From: Neorhizobium galegae bv. orientalis str. HAMBI 540
GTDB taxonomy: Bacteria; Pseudomonadota; Alphaproteobacteria; Rhizobiales; Rhizobiaceae
Length of the DNA: 64,000 nt
Assembly: GCF_000731315.1 (NCBI RefSeq)
Contig: NZ_HG938353.1
Span: 3,782,001-3,846,000, forward strand
Direction: 5' to 3'
Below, piece after piece: positions 18,316 to 25,905 of this stretch. The translations under genes and the position numbers were made by a program. The first letter of the stretch is position 1; each line of letters opens with the position of its first letter. The notes beneath the pieces were generated by a model. It worked only from the letters and a program-made list of their open reading frames with translations, was not told the origin of the DNA and made no database searches.

Positions 18316-19245
18316 TCAGCGCGACCGGACCAGCGTGACCCAGTCGGAAAGCCGGATGATGCGGATCGGCAGGCTCTCCTGCAGGGCCGTGAAAGTCTGA
18401 TCGACATCGGTGGCAGTAAACACGCCGCTGACCCGCAGCTGCGAGGCCTGGTCGTCGAGCACCATGATGCGGCCCCGCTGATAACGGCCGATCTGGCCGA
18501 GCACCTCACCGAGCGGCCGACCGGAGAAGACCAGCTTGCCGCTGCGCCAACTCGTCAGATCGGCGACATCGCCGGAGCCGGTTGTCAGGCGGCCATCGGT
18601 GCCGAGATGCGCGGTGCCGCCGCTTTCGAGCACCGCACGCTGGGAGCCGGCGGTCACCGCCACATGCCCCTCCTCGACCATTACCTCGTCGCGCTCGCCG
18701 ACCCGCACCGCATAGTGGGTTCCGAGCGCGATCGCCTGGGTTTCGTCGCCGCTGACGACGAAGGGCCGCGCCGCGTTCGGGGTGACGTCGAAAAAGGCTT
18801 CGCCGCGCAGGACCACGATCCGGCGCTCGGTCTGGCCGTATCGCACCTTGATCGCGCTATCGGTGTTGAGCGTCACCACCGATCCGTCGTCGAGGTCGAT
18901 GCGCTGGATGACGCCGACCGGCGTGTAGAAATCCGAACGATACCGGGCGATGAGGCCGGTCTCGTTGGCGATGATGCCAAGACAGCCCATCAGAAGCAGG
19001 GCGGCAACGCCACTCCCGACCACCCGGCGCCGGCGTGGCACGACCGTTTTCGGCACCGCGGCGAGATCGCCCCAGAGAGAGCTCATCTCTTCAAAGGCAG
19101 CCGCATGCGCCGGATCCTGCATTTTCCAGAATTCGAAGCGGCGGCGATCGGCATCGGTTGCGTCGCGGGAGCCGAGACGCGCGACCCAGCCTGCCGCCTC
19201 CTCCGCAATGGCGTCCTCACGCGCCTTGTCTGAAACATTAGTCAT
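18316..19245 (-). CDS. FecR-type anti-sigma factor / transmembrane sensor
   Basis: A 309-residue single-span inner-membrane regulator. The cytoplasmic N-terminus carries the DUF4880-like helix AAGWVARLGSRDATDADRRR with FEFWKMQDPAHAAAFEEM. A transmembrane helix lies at about 79-93 (SGVAALLLMGCLGIIA), and the periplasmic part is a FecR domain (VGVIQRIDLDDGSVVTLNTDS, LRGEAFFDV). It would hold the ECF sigma factor inactive until the receptor's STN domain signals. The ATG at 19245 overlaps the sigma gene's stop by 8 nt, so the two are coupled. A longer frame reads back into the sigma gene. Confidence 0.92.
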   Translation of the reverse strand: MTNVSDKAREDAIAEEAAGWVARLGSRDATDADRRRFEFWKMQDPAHAAAFEEMSSLWGDLAAVPKTVVPRRRRVVGSGVAALLLMGCLGIIANETGLIARYRSDFYTPVGVIQRIDLDDGSVVTLNTDSAIKVRYGQTERRIVVLRGEAFFDVTPNAARPFVVSGDETQAIALGTHYAVRVGERDEVMVEEGHVAVTAGSQRAVLESGGTAHLGTDGRLTTGSGDVADLTSWRSGKLVFSGRPLGEVLGQIGRYQRGRIMVLDDQASQLRVSGVFTATDVDQTFTALQESLPIRIIRLSDWVTLVRSR

Positions 19246-19843
19246 GCGCAATCCCCCCGGCGGGAGGCAATGCCGCAAGGCGGGCCTGACGGCAAGCCAT
19301 GAGTGCACGGATGATGTGTTTTTCAACCATGTTTCGGGAGATCCCAAGCTTGGTCGCGATCTCTCCGTTGGAAAGCCCTTCGAGCCGGCTAAGCACGAAC
19401 ACCACCCGGCATTTCGGCGGCAGGGAGGAAATCGTCTCGATCAGAAGTCCGAGCTGCTGGCGCGCGGCGACCACACGCTCCGGACTTGGCGCTTCGTCGG
19501 CCACCTGCGTCTGGTCCAACTCATCGCTGAAAAGCGCGCTGTCGCGCATCAACCGGGCGGTGATGCCATGGGCGACGGATCGGGCGACCTGGAAAAGATA
19601 GGCATGCGGATTGCGCAGATCCTCCTTCGGCGATGCCGTCAGCAGCCGCAGAAAGGTCTCCTGCGTCGCGTCTGCCGCATCCTCCCTGTTGCGCAGGCGC
19701 CGAAGAAAGAACCGCCGCAGCTTCCCCTCCTCGGTCTGCTGCAACTGCTCGATAAGGCTGATATCCAAGTCCGTAATCCCAAGGCCGAAACCTGCCCGAC
19801 CAACGGCTCCGCGTTTAGCGTCGCCTGAAAAGGGGCGCAACAT
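19238..19843 (-). CDS. ECF RNA polymerase sigma factor, FecI type
   Basis: A 201-residue ECF sigma factor. Region 2 contains LRRFFLRRLRNREDAADATQ; region 4 contains ISSLPPKCRVVFVLSRLEGLSNGEIATKLGISRNMVEKHI, the FecI-like helix-turn-helix. It is followed at once by the FecR gene and then the TonB receptor, the normal order for cell-surface signalling. The ATG at 19843 gives MLRPFSGDAK; a TTG at 19768 (DISLIEQL) would match the usual shorter N-terminus and may be the true start. An iron-box palindrome lies about 40 nt upstream of the ATG. Confidence 0.9.
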   Translation of the reverse strand: MLRPFSGDAKRGAVGRAGFGLGITDLDISLIEQLQQTEEGKLRRFFLRRLRNREDAADATQETFLRLLTASPKEDLRNPHAYLFQVARSVAHGITARLMRDSALFSDELDQTQVADEAPSPERVVAARQQLGLLIETISSLPPKCRVVFVLSRLEGLSNGEIATKLGISRNMVEKHIIRALMACRQARLAALPPAGGIAHD

Positions 19844-19881
19844 CAATGATTTGGAATGGATCCAAAGACCATTCTATAAGA

Positions 19882-19896
19882 TGACAATTATACTCA
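19882..19896. promoter_or_regulatory. Iron-responsive operator-like box upstream of the ECF sigma gene
   Basis: TGACAATTATACTCA fits TGA-N9-TCA and is followed by TGTTTT, as in the box at 18283. It lies 39-53 nt before the sigma-gene ATG on the minus strand, a good position for iron-dependent repression by RirA. The palindrome is symmetrical, so the strand is not assigned. Confidence 0.65.
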
Positions 19897-20007
19897 TGTT
19901 TTAATGTGAAATCAGCATGTTGGGCAGCCAGGCAATGGCGGCGGCAGAGACTGAAATTTTTGCCGCTTCGGGCCATCTGTCGCGTTTTCGCAACAGTTCC
20001 GGCGTGC

Positions 20008-21102
20008 TCAGACGGAAATTGTCGGCACTTCGAAGACTTCGCCGGGGCGCATGGGCCGGAAGCGGTCCCGGGAAACGCCGCGCGCATCGAGAGCGGTATG
20101 AAGCGCCGCCAGCGGCTCTTCGATCCCTTCATCGGTCAGCTTGAACGTGCCCCAATGATGACCGGCGACGAAAGCCGCATCGCAAAGGAGCATGCCCTCC
20201 ACCGCCTCGTCCGGGTTCTGGTGCTGCGCCTGCATGAACCAGCGCGGCTCATAGGCGCCGAACGGCAGGTTGGCGAGCCGGAAAGCCCCGTGCTTTTCCC
20301 GCGCGGCGCGGTAGTTGATGCCCTGATGGAAGCCCGTATCGCCGATATGGTAGATCTTGCCGGCAGGCGTTTCGAAGACGAAGGCGGCCCACAGCGCCAT
20401 GCGCCGGTCGCCAACGCCGCGCGCTGACCAATGATGGCAAGGCTCGCAATGCAGGACGACACCGGGGCCGATATCTGCGGCGATCTCCTCGCGGCCGCCC
20501 CAATCCATCACCGTGATCTTCGCATCCGCGATACGCGAGCGGATCAGCGCGTCATTGCCGAGCGGCGTGACGAAATGCGGCTTGTCGCGGCCCTGCAGCA
20601 CCCAGAGGGTCTCGAGGTCCATGTGGTCGTAATGGTTATGCGTGACGAGCACGACATCGATCGGCGGCAGGTCACCGATGCGGATGCCGGGCGGATTGAC
20701 CCGCTTCGGACCCGCGAAACGCACCGGGCTGGCGCGATCATCCCAAACCGGATCGGTCAGGATGTTGAGACCGGCGACCTGGATCAGCATCGCCGCATGG
20801 CCGACCATGGTGACGATCAGCCGGTCGCCCGAGACCCGCGTTTCCGGCACGGCCTGCGGAAACGGGCTCGGAAAACTGTCCGGCCAGGCGATGTTGTTGC
20901 CGCCGAGCTTCCAGCGCAGCAGGTCGAGCCCGCCGCGCGGCTGCTCCCCACCGGGATTGAAGAAATACGTTCCGTCGAAATGATCGGAAACCGGACCGGA
21001 GTAATACTTGTTGGCAGCCATGGCTCCCCTTGCCGCGAACCCGCCCACGAGGGCGGCGATCGCACCGATGCCGGACCATTTCAGGAATTTTCGTCGGTTC
21101 AT
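20008..21102 (-). CDS. MBL-fold metallo-hydrolase with Tat-like signal
   Basis: A 364-residue metallo-beta-lactamase-fold hydrolase of the UlaG / NAPE-PLD-like group (L-ascorbate-6-phosphate lactonase superfamily). The N-terminus MNRRKFLKWSGIGAIAALVGG is a twin-arginine-type signal (RRKFLK). The metal site is THNHYDHMD, supported by GHAAMLIQ, HCEPCHHWS, HIGDTGF and AGHHWGTFKL. The ATG at 21102 is preceded by a TTG in frame. NAPE-PLD-like phosphodiesterase activity is possible but unproven. It is not obviously part of the heme module upstream or of the vapBC pair. Confidence 0.85.
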   Translation of the reverse strand: MNRRKFLKWSGIGAIAALVGGFAARGAMAANKYYSGPVSDHFDGTYFFNPGGEQPRGGLDLLRWKLGGNNIAWPDSFPSPFPQAVPETRVSGDRLIVTMVGHAAMLIQVAGLNILTDPVWDDRASPVRFAGPKRVNPPGIRIGDLPPIDVVLVTHNHYDHMDLETLWVLQGRDKPHFVTPLGNDALIRSRIADAKITVMDWGGREEIAADIGPGVVLHCEPCHHWSARGVGDRRMALWAAFVFETPAGKIYHIGDTGFHQGINYRAAREKHGAFRLANLPFGAYEPRWFMQAQHQNPDEAVEGMLLCDAAFVAGHHWGTFKLTDEGIEEPLAALHTALDARGVSRDRFRPMRPGEVFEVPTISV

Positions 21103-21165
21103 CAAAGCTGTCTATCAGCGTCCTCTTGCACGTGGGAAGAGAGCTTGCGCAAGGAACGGACACAT

Positions 21166-21603
21166 TTACGCGACCTCTATGTCCGTCCTGGAAAAATCGT
21201 TGCCCACGAACAGCAGCGGCGACCGAAGCGTTTTCGCGGCAGCATAGGAGAAGCAATCGCCGAAGTTCAATTTGGCGGGATGGCCGACGAACCGGCCATA
21301 GATTCGCGCCGCTTCGAGAGCGGCGCCGTGCAACCCGGGCGAAAAAGTAGCTTCACCGGCACCTATGCTCCGCATAAACTCCTCCACATCTTGCTGAGCT
21401 TGAGCGATCAGCTCAGGTGGCGTGGGGCGCTGATCTCCATAAAGGCTGATTGCAGTCTTTCGGGAAATGCCAATCGCGGCCTCGAACATTGTTACCGATG
21501 AATAGTGGATAGGCTCTCTGGAATCGGTAATCTTGGCAAGCAAGACCCCAGCTTCCTCCTCGCGGGTCAGAACGGCGACCACAGCCGATGCATCGAGAAA
21601 CAT
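21166..21603 (-). CDS. vapC: VapC-type PIN-domain toxin
   Basis: A 145-residue PIN-domain ribonuclease toxin. The acidic metal-binding residues are in place: D4 in MFLDASAVVAVL, E in SSVTMFEAAIG, D in LNFGDCFSYAAA, and the final D in LLFVGNDFSRTD. The ATG at 21603 shares its A with the vapB stop (TGATG), the usual coupling. VapC toxins cut tRNA or rRNA when the antitoxin is degraded. It looks intact. Confidence 0.9.
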   Translation of the reverse strand: MFLDASAVVAVLTREEEAGVLLAKITDSREPIHYSSVTMFEAAIGISRKTAISLYGDQRPTPPELIAQAQQDVEEFMRSIGAGEATFSPGLHGAALEAARIYGRFVGHPAKLNFGDCFSYAAAKTLRSPLLFVGNDFSRTDIEVA

Positions 21604-21848
21604 CAGCTTTCCCACATCTCGTCCATGTAAGCCTTTTCATCAAAGTCGGCAGCATGCGGCCCCATGCGAGCAGCGATGCGGTCTTGCAGATGTTTCACGC
21701 GCTCCTCCAACGACATCTCCTCGCCGGCCCGCTTCAGCTCATTCTCCAGCGCCACGCGCACAGCCTCGGTCTTGGTCTTCGTACCAAGCCGCCGCATGAC
21801 CTCGTTTGCCAGTTCATCGACCTTGTCGTCACGGATATAAAGAGACAT
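21603..21848 (-). CDS. vapB: VapB-family antitoxin
   Basis: An 81-residue antitoxin of the Rv0623/PSK type. The N-terminal ribbon-helix-helix-like DNA-binding part is MSLYIRDDKVDELANEVMRRLGTKTKTEAVRVAL; the acidic C-terminus (FDEKAYMDEMWES) would wrap the PIN toxin. I choose the ATG at 21848 because GGGGAG sits 9 nt before it; the ATG two codons earlier is too close. An inverted repeat 24-63 nt upstream is the likely operator. Confidence 0.88.
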   Translation of the reverse strand: MSLYIRDDKVDELANEVMRRLGTKTKTEAVRVALENELKRAGEEMSLEERVKHLQDRIAARMGPHAADFDEKAYMDEMWES

Positions 21849-21871
21849 GTCCATCCACTCCCCTGCAGAGC

Positions 21872-21911
21872 TGCAGGAATATTCACTATAGTCGAAATGA
21901 ATATCCCTGCA
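21872..21911. promoter_or_regulatory. Probable VapBC operator (inverted repeat)
   Basis: Arms TGCAGGAATATTC (21872-21884) and GAATATCCCTGCA (21899-21911) are inverted copies with one mismatch and a 14-nt centre containing CTATAGT. The repeat lies directly upstream of vapB, where VapB-VapC complexes usually bind and repress. Confidence 0.65.
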
Positions 21912-21940
21912 AGCGCGAGGCACAAGCCGACGCGCCAGCC

Positions 21941-21969
21941 TTGACTTTCCCGGCCGCTTGCTGTTTAAG
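21941..21969 (+). promoter_or_regulatory. Sigma-70-type promoter upstream of ffh
   Basis: TTGACT (21941-21946), a 17-nt spacer and TTTAAG (21964-21969) give a near-consensus -35 and optimal spacing, with a weaker -10. The predicted start is near 21976, leading into a structured region that ends in a terminator before ffh. Confidence 0.55.
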
Positions 21970-21975
21970 CCCGCC

Positions 21976-22077
21976 CATCTGCTGACAAGTTACGACTTGG
22001 AGCCGCCGACCGGGGCCGATAGACTGAGCCCGGAGGTCAACACCCGACAGCGCGTTGCGCCCTCGGGTGCTTTTTGG
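21976..22077 (+). ncRNA. Putative small RNA upstream of ffh
   Basis: A candidate transcript of about 100 nt lies between the promoter at 21941-21969 and the terminator at 22041-22077, with no credible reading frame. It lacks the SRP RNA tetraloop motif, so it is not 4.5S RNA. I recall that Rfam holds an alphaproteobacterial sRNA family named ffh for its position before this gene; a covariance-model search would settle it. It might equally be an ffh mRNA leader with an attenuator. Confidence 0.5.
22041..22077 (+). terminator. Intrinsic terminator of the RNA before ffh
   Basis: CACCCGA/TCGGGTG encloses an inner GCGC-GTT-GCGC hairpin with 2-nt symmetric bulges and is followed by CTTTTTGG. It lies 72 nt before the ffh start, so ffh must be read either from a later promoter or by read-through. 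Confidence 0.75.
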
Positions 22078-22148
22078 CTTTGTCTCTTGTTTTTGGCGGA
22101 TGAGAACCCGACGTTTCGGTGATCCCGAAACGCGAGAAGGAAGAAACG

Positions 22149-23738
22149 ATGTTCGAAAGCCTCCAGGACCGTCTTGGCTCCATCTTGAGTGGACTGACCG
22201 GCCGTGGCGCATTGAGCGAAGCGGATGTGTCCGCCGCTCTGCGCGAGGTTCGCCGTGCCCTGCTCGAAGCGGACGTGGCGCTGGAAGTCGTGCGCTCCTT
22301 TACCGACAAGGTGCGCGAAAAGGCCGTCGGCGCCGAAGTCCTGAAGTCGATCAAGCCCGGCCAGATGGTCGTCAAGATCGTCCATGACGAGCTGATCGAG
22401 ATGCTCGGCTCCGAAGGCGTCGGCATCGACCTGCATGCGGTCGCCCCGGTGGTGATCATGATGGTCGGCCTGCAGGGCTCCGGCAAGACGACGACGACGG
22501 GCAAGATCGCCAAGCGGTTGACCGATCGCGAGCGCAAGAAGGTGCTGATGGCATCGCTCGACACGCGTCGCCCGGCCGCCCAGGAACAGCTCCGCCAGCT
22601 CGGCGTCCAGACCGGCGTCGACACGCTGCCGATCATTGCCGGCCAGTCGCCGGTCGAGATCGCCGCCCGCGCCGTGCAGGCGGCCAAGCTCGGCGGCCAT
22701 GACGTGGTCATCCTCGACACCGCCGGCCGTACCCATATCGACGAGCCGCTGATGGCGGAGATGGCGGAGATCAAGCGCCGCTCCAACCCGCATGAAATCC
22801 TGCTGGTCGCCGATAGTCTCACCGGCCAGGACGCCGTCAACCTCGCCCGCAATTTCGACGAACGCGTCGGCATTACCGGCCTCGTGCTGACCCGTATGGA
22901 CGGCGACGGTCGCGGTGGCGCCGCCCTTTCGATGCGCGCCGTCACCGGCAAGCCGATCAAGCTGATCGGTACCGGCGAAAAGATGACGGAGATGGAGGAA
23001 TTCCATCCCCGCCGCATCGCCGACCGCATTCTCGGCATGGGCGACATTGTTTCGCTGGTCGAGAAGGCCGCGGAGAATATCGACGCCGACAAGGCGCGCG
23101 CCATGGCCGAAAAGATGGCCAAGGGCAAGTTCGACCTGAACGACCTCGCCGAACAGCTGAAGCAGATGCAGTCGCTCGGCGGCATGGGCGGCATCATGGG
23201 CCTGATGCCCGGCATGAGCGGCATGAAGGACAAGCTTTCGGCCGCCGGCATGAGCGATAAGACGTTCGCTCGCCATATCGCCATCATCCAGTCGATGACC
23301 AGGGCCGAGCGCGCTAACCCGGACATACTGAAGCACAGCCGCAAGAAGCGCATCGCCGCCGGCTCCGGCACGGATGCCGCCGAAATCAACAAGCTTCTGA
23401 AAATGCACCGCCAGATGGCCGACATGATGAAAATGATGGGCGGCAAGGGCAAGGGCGGCATGATGAAGCAGATGATGGGCGGCCTTGCCTCGAAGATGGG
23501 TCTTGGTGGCATGGGGGGCGGCCTGGGCGGAGGAATGGGTGGAATGGGCGGCATGCCCGACCTGTCCAAGCTCGATCCGAAACAGCTCGAAGCGCTGCAG
23601 AAGCAGGCCGAGGCAGCGGGGATGAAGCCGGGTTCCATGCCGGGCCTTCCGGGCGGCGGCATGCCGGGTCTCGGTGGCGCCAAGCTGCCCGGCCTCGGCG
23701 GTTTTCCCGGTCTTCCGGGCCTGCCCAAGAAGAAGTGA
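22149..23738 (+). CDS. ffh: Signal recognition particle protein Ffh
   Basis: The 529-residue SRP54 homologue that binds signal sequences and 4.5S RNA and pairs with FtsY. The N domain begins MFESLQDRLGSILSGLTGRG; the GTPase shows GLQGSGKTTTTGK, DTRRPAAQEQL, DTAGRTHID and TRMDGDGRGG. The methionine-rich M domain contains the RNA-binding block SMTRAERANPDILKHSRKKRIAAGSGT. A long Gly/Met/Pro-rich tail (about 440-529) is typical of rhizobial Ffh. GAAGGA precedes the ATG at 22149. The order ffh, chorismate mutase, rpsP, rimM, trmD follows. Confidence 0.97.
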   Translation: MFESLQDRLGSILSGLTGRGALSEADVSAALREVRRALLEADVALEVVRSFTDKVREKAVGAEVLKSIKPGQMVVKIVHDELIEMLGSEGVGIDLHAVAPVVIMMVGLQGSGKTTTTGKIAKRLTDRERKKVLMASLDTRRPAAQEQLRQLGVQTGVDTLPIIAGQSPVEIAARAVQAAKLGGHDVVILDTAGRTHIDEPLMAEMAEIKRRSNPHEILLVADSLTGQDAVNLARNFDERVGITGLVLTRMDGDGRGGAALSMRAVTGKPIKLIGTGEKMTEMEEFHPRRIADRILGMGDIVSLVEKAAENIDADKARAMAEKMAKGKFDLNDLAEQLKQMQSLGGMGGIMGLMPGMSGMKDKLSAAGMSDKTFARHIAIIQSMTRAERANPDILKHSRKKRIAAGSGTDAAEINKLLKMHRQMADMMKMMGGKGKGGMMKQMMGGLASKMGLGGMGGGLGGGMGGMGGMPDLSKLDPKQLEALQKQAEAAGMKPGSMPGLPGGGMPGLGGAKLPGLGGFPGLPGLPKKK

Positions 23739-23752
23739 GGGAGGACACGCCA

Positions 23753-24067
23753 ATGGTTGACCCCGAGGTCAAAGCGAAACTTGCAAGCTATCGCCAGTCG
23801 ATCGACAACATCGACGCGGCGCTCGTGCACATGCTGGCGGAGCGTTTTCGCTGCACCAAGGAAGTGGGCGTCCTCAAAGCCCAGTACGATTTGCCGCCGG
23901 CCGACCCGGCGCGCGAAGAATTCCAGATCGAGCGTCTTCGCCGCCTGGCGAAGGAAGCGCATCTGGACCCGGATTTCGCCGAGAAGTTCCTGAACTTCGT
24001 CATCAAGGAAGTCATCCGGCATCATGAAGCCATCGCCGCCGAACACGTCGGCACGAAAATAGCCTGA
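23753..24067 (+). CDS. Chorismate mutase, AroQ type
   Basis: A 104-residue all-helical chorismate mutase that converts chorismate to prephenate for Phe and Tyr synthesis. The first helix has YRQSIDNIDAALVHMLAERF with the family Arg and Asp, followed by TKEVGVLKAQYDLPPADPAREE and the last helix with FLNFVIKEVIRHHE. GGAGG lies 8 nt before the ATG at 23753. It is stand-alone (no prephenate dehydratase domain) and wedged between ffh and rpsP, 14 bp from ffh. Confidence 0.92.
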   Translation: MVDPEVKAKLASYRQSIDNIDAALVHMLAERFRCTKEVGVLKAQYDLPPADPAREEFQIERLRRLAKEAHLDPDFAEKFLNFVIKEVIRHHEAIAAEHVGTKIA

Positions 24068-24071
24068 ACCA

Positions 24072-24121
24072 GCCCGCCTGATGGCGGCCTCAAGAAGAAC
24101 CCGGCCCGCCTGACGGCGGCC
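24072..24121. repeat. Two direct copies of a small hairpin before rpsP
   Basis: An 18-nt unit occurs at 24072-24089 and 24104-24121 with one difference. Each folds as CCGCC-TGA(T/C)-GGCGG. The pair fills the leader between the chorismate mutase stop and rpsP, so it could affect processing or expression of the downstream ribosomal genes. Confidence 0.7.
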
Positions 24122-24143
24122 AGAAAACCTAGGAGTAATTGAA

Positions 24144-24509
24144 ATGGCCCTGAAAATTCGTCTCGCCCGCGGCGGCTCCAAGAAGCGTCCGTACTACACC
24201 GTCGTCGTTGCCGACGCCCGTTCGCCCCGCGACGGCCGCTTCCTCGAAAAGCTCGGTTCCTGGAACCCGATGCTCGCCAAGGACGATGCCAAGCGCGTTG
24301 AACTCAACGCCGAGCGCATCCAGCATTGGATCGACAACGGCGCCCAGCCGACCGACCGCGTTCTGCGCTTCCTCGCTGAAGCCGGCCTTGCCCAGCGCGC
24401 TGCCAAGAACAACCCGGAAAAGGCACTGCCGGGCAAGAAGGCCCAGGAACGCGTCAAGGAACGCGCCCAGAAGGCTGAAGACGCAGCAGCCGCTGCCGCC
24501 GAAGCATAA
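24144..24509 (+). CDS. rpsP: 30S ribosomal protein S16
   Basis: A 121-residue S16 with the standard N-terminus [18 protein letters not shown] and [19 protein letters not shown]. It assembles early into the 30S body. The C-terminus has an alanine/lysine-rich extension ([19 protein letters not shown]) beyond the roughly 82-residue E. coli form, common in Alphaproteobacteria. AGGAG lies about 9 nt before the ATG. It is followed by rimM and trmD. Confidence 0.97.
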   Translation: MALKIRLARGGSKKRPYYTVVVADARSPRDGRFLEKLGSWNPMLAKDDAKRVELNAERIQHWIDNGAQPTDRVLRFLAEAGLAQRAAKNNPEKALPGKKAQERVKERAQKAEDAAAAAAEA

Positions 24510-24627
24510 GCTTCGCGGAAATTCTTCGCAATCGACGGGTGGCGCGGCAACGCGCTGCCCGTTTTGCTGTTTGCTTTTGATCGCGCAGCGCTTAAATGAG
24601 CGCACGGCAACCGAGATCACGACCCGC

Positions 24628-25194
24628 ATGACCAAGCTCGAAAACCCCATTCTGATGGCGACCATCGGCGCCGCCCAAGGCTTGAGAGGCGAGGTGCGGG
24701 TGCGCACGTATACGGCCGATGCGACGGCGCTCGGCGAATACGGCAACCTGCACAGCGAGGACGGCCGTATTTTCGAGATCCTCGAAATCCGCGAGGCGAA
24801 GAACATCGCGATCGTCCGTTTCCGCGGCATCAACGACCGCAATGCGGCCGAAGCGCTGGCCGGGCTCGAGCTCTTCATCGAGCGCGACAACCTGCCCGAC
24901 GACGAACTCGAGGAAGACGAATTCTATTATGCGGACCTCGAAGGCCTCGAAGCGGTCGATCAGGACGGCAAGAGCTACGGCACGGTGAGCGCGGTCTATG
25001 ATTTCGGCGCCGGCGATCTGCTGGAGCTGAAAGGTCCCGGCCGCCGCCCTACCCTCATCCCCTTCTCGGAGGCTGCGGTACTGGAAATCGACCTCGAAGG
25101 CCGCAAGATCCTCATCGATCCGCAGGCGGCAGGCCTTGCCGAGAACCCGGAAGACGACGGCGCCGCGCCGGGTTTCCCCAAAAAGGGCAAGTAG
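24628..25194 (+). CDS. rimM: Ribosome maturation factor RimM
   Basis: A 188-residue 16S rRNA-processing factor that binds S19 and helps mature the 30S head. The N-terminal RimM domain shows [24 protein letters not shown]; the C-terminal PRC-barrel starts [17 protein letters not shown] and includes GAGDLLEL and [13 protein letters not shown] use the ATG at 24628 (MTKLENPIL); the frame extends upstream through the rpsP region but without family sequence. trmD follows after 5 bp. Confidence 0.95.
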   Translation: MTKLENPILMATIGAAQGLRGEVRVRTYTADATALGEYGNLHSEDGRIFEILEIREAKNIAIVRFRGINDRNAAEALAGLELFIERDNLPDDELEEDEFYYADLEGLEAVDQDGKSYGTVSAVYDFGAGDLLELKGPGRRPTLIPFSEAAVLEIDLEGRKILIDPQAAGLAENPEDDGAAPGFPKKGK

Positions 25195-25199
25195 GCGCG

Positions 25200-25895
25200 A
25201 TGACGTTTCGCGCCACCATTCTGACGCTCTACCCGGAAATGTTTCCGGGTCATCTGGCCTTTTCGCTCGCCGGCAAGGCGCTGGAGCGCGGACAATGGTC
25301 GCTCGACACGATGCAGATTCGCGATTTTGCCGAGGACCGGCACCGCACCGTCGACGACACGCCGGCCGGCGGAGGCGCCGGCATGGTGCTGAAGCCGGAT
25401 ATTCTGGCCAAGGCGATCGACAACGTCTCCGAAGGTGATGACTTGGCCCCGGGGCGCCCGCGCCTGCTGATGAGCCCGCGCGGAAAACCGCTGACGCAGG
25501 AGAGGGTACGCGAGCTGGCTGCCGGCGACGGCGTCGTGATTATCTGTGGCCGGTTCGAGGGCGTCGACCAGCGGGTGATCGATGCCCGCAATCTCGAAGA
25601 GGTGTCGATCGGCGACTACGTTCTCTCCGGCGGCGAGCCGGCGGCGCTGACGCTGCTCGACGCAGTGGTGCGCATCCTGCCGGGCGTGATGGGCAACGCG
25701 CTGTCCGGCACCCACGAGAGTTTCGAGGACGGTCTGCTCGAACATCCGCACTATACGAGGCCGCAAGTGTTCGAAGGGCGGGAGATCCCGGCCGTTCTGA
25801 CATCGGGCAATCATGCGGCGATCGAGAAATGGCGGCTTGAGGAGGCAAAAAAGCTGACCGCGGAGCGGCGGCCGGATTTGCTGAAGGGCAAGTAA
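25200..25895 (+). CDS. trmD: tRNA (guanine-37-N1)-methyltransferase TrmD
   Basis: A 231-residue SPOUT methyltransferase that makes m1G37, which prevents +1 frameshifting. Visible blocks are [42 protein letters not shown], the SAM-binding knot [15 protein letters not shown] and [17 protein letters not shown], then [12 protein letters not shown]. It starts 5 bp after rimM. A convergent TSUP gene separates it from rplS, which normally follows directly. Confidence 0.97.
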   Translation: MTFRATILTLYPEMFPGHLAFSLAGKALERGQWSLDTMQIRDFAEDRHRTVDDTPAGGGAGMVLKPDILAKAIDNVSEGDDLAPGRPRLLMSPRGKPLTQERVRELAAGDGVVIICGRFEGVDQRVIDARNLEEVSIGDYVLSGGEPAALTLLDAVVRILPGVMGNALSGTHESFEDGLLEHPHYTRPQVFEGREIPAVLTSGNHAAIEKWRLEEAKKLTAERRPDLLKGK

Positions 25896-25905
25896 GAATA
25901 CCTCT

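Noticed and set aside
21976..22077. 4.5S SRP RNA next to ffh
   Set aside because: The conserved GGAAG/AGCAG symmetric loop and tetraloop of SRP RNA are absent.
21990..24181. Long minus-strand frames (587 and 714 codons) across ffh
   Set aside because: Both are antisense to ffh and its neighbour; their His/Ala- or Pro/Met-rich composition mirrors the opposite coding strand.
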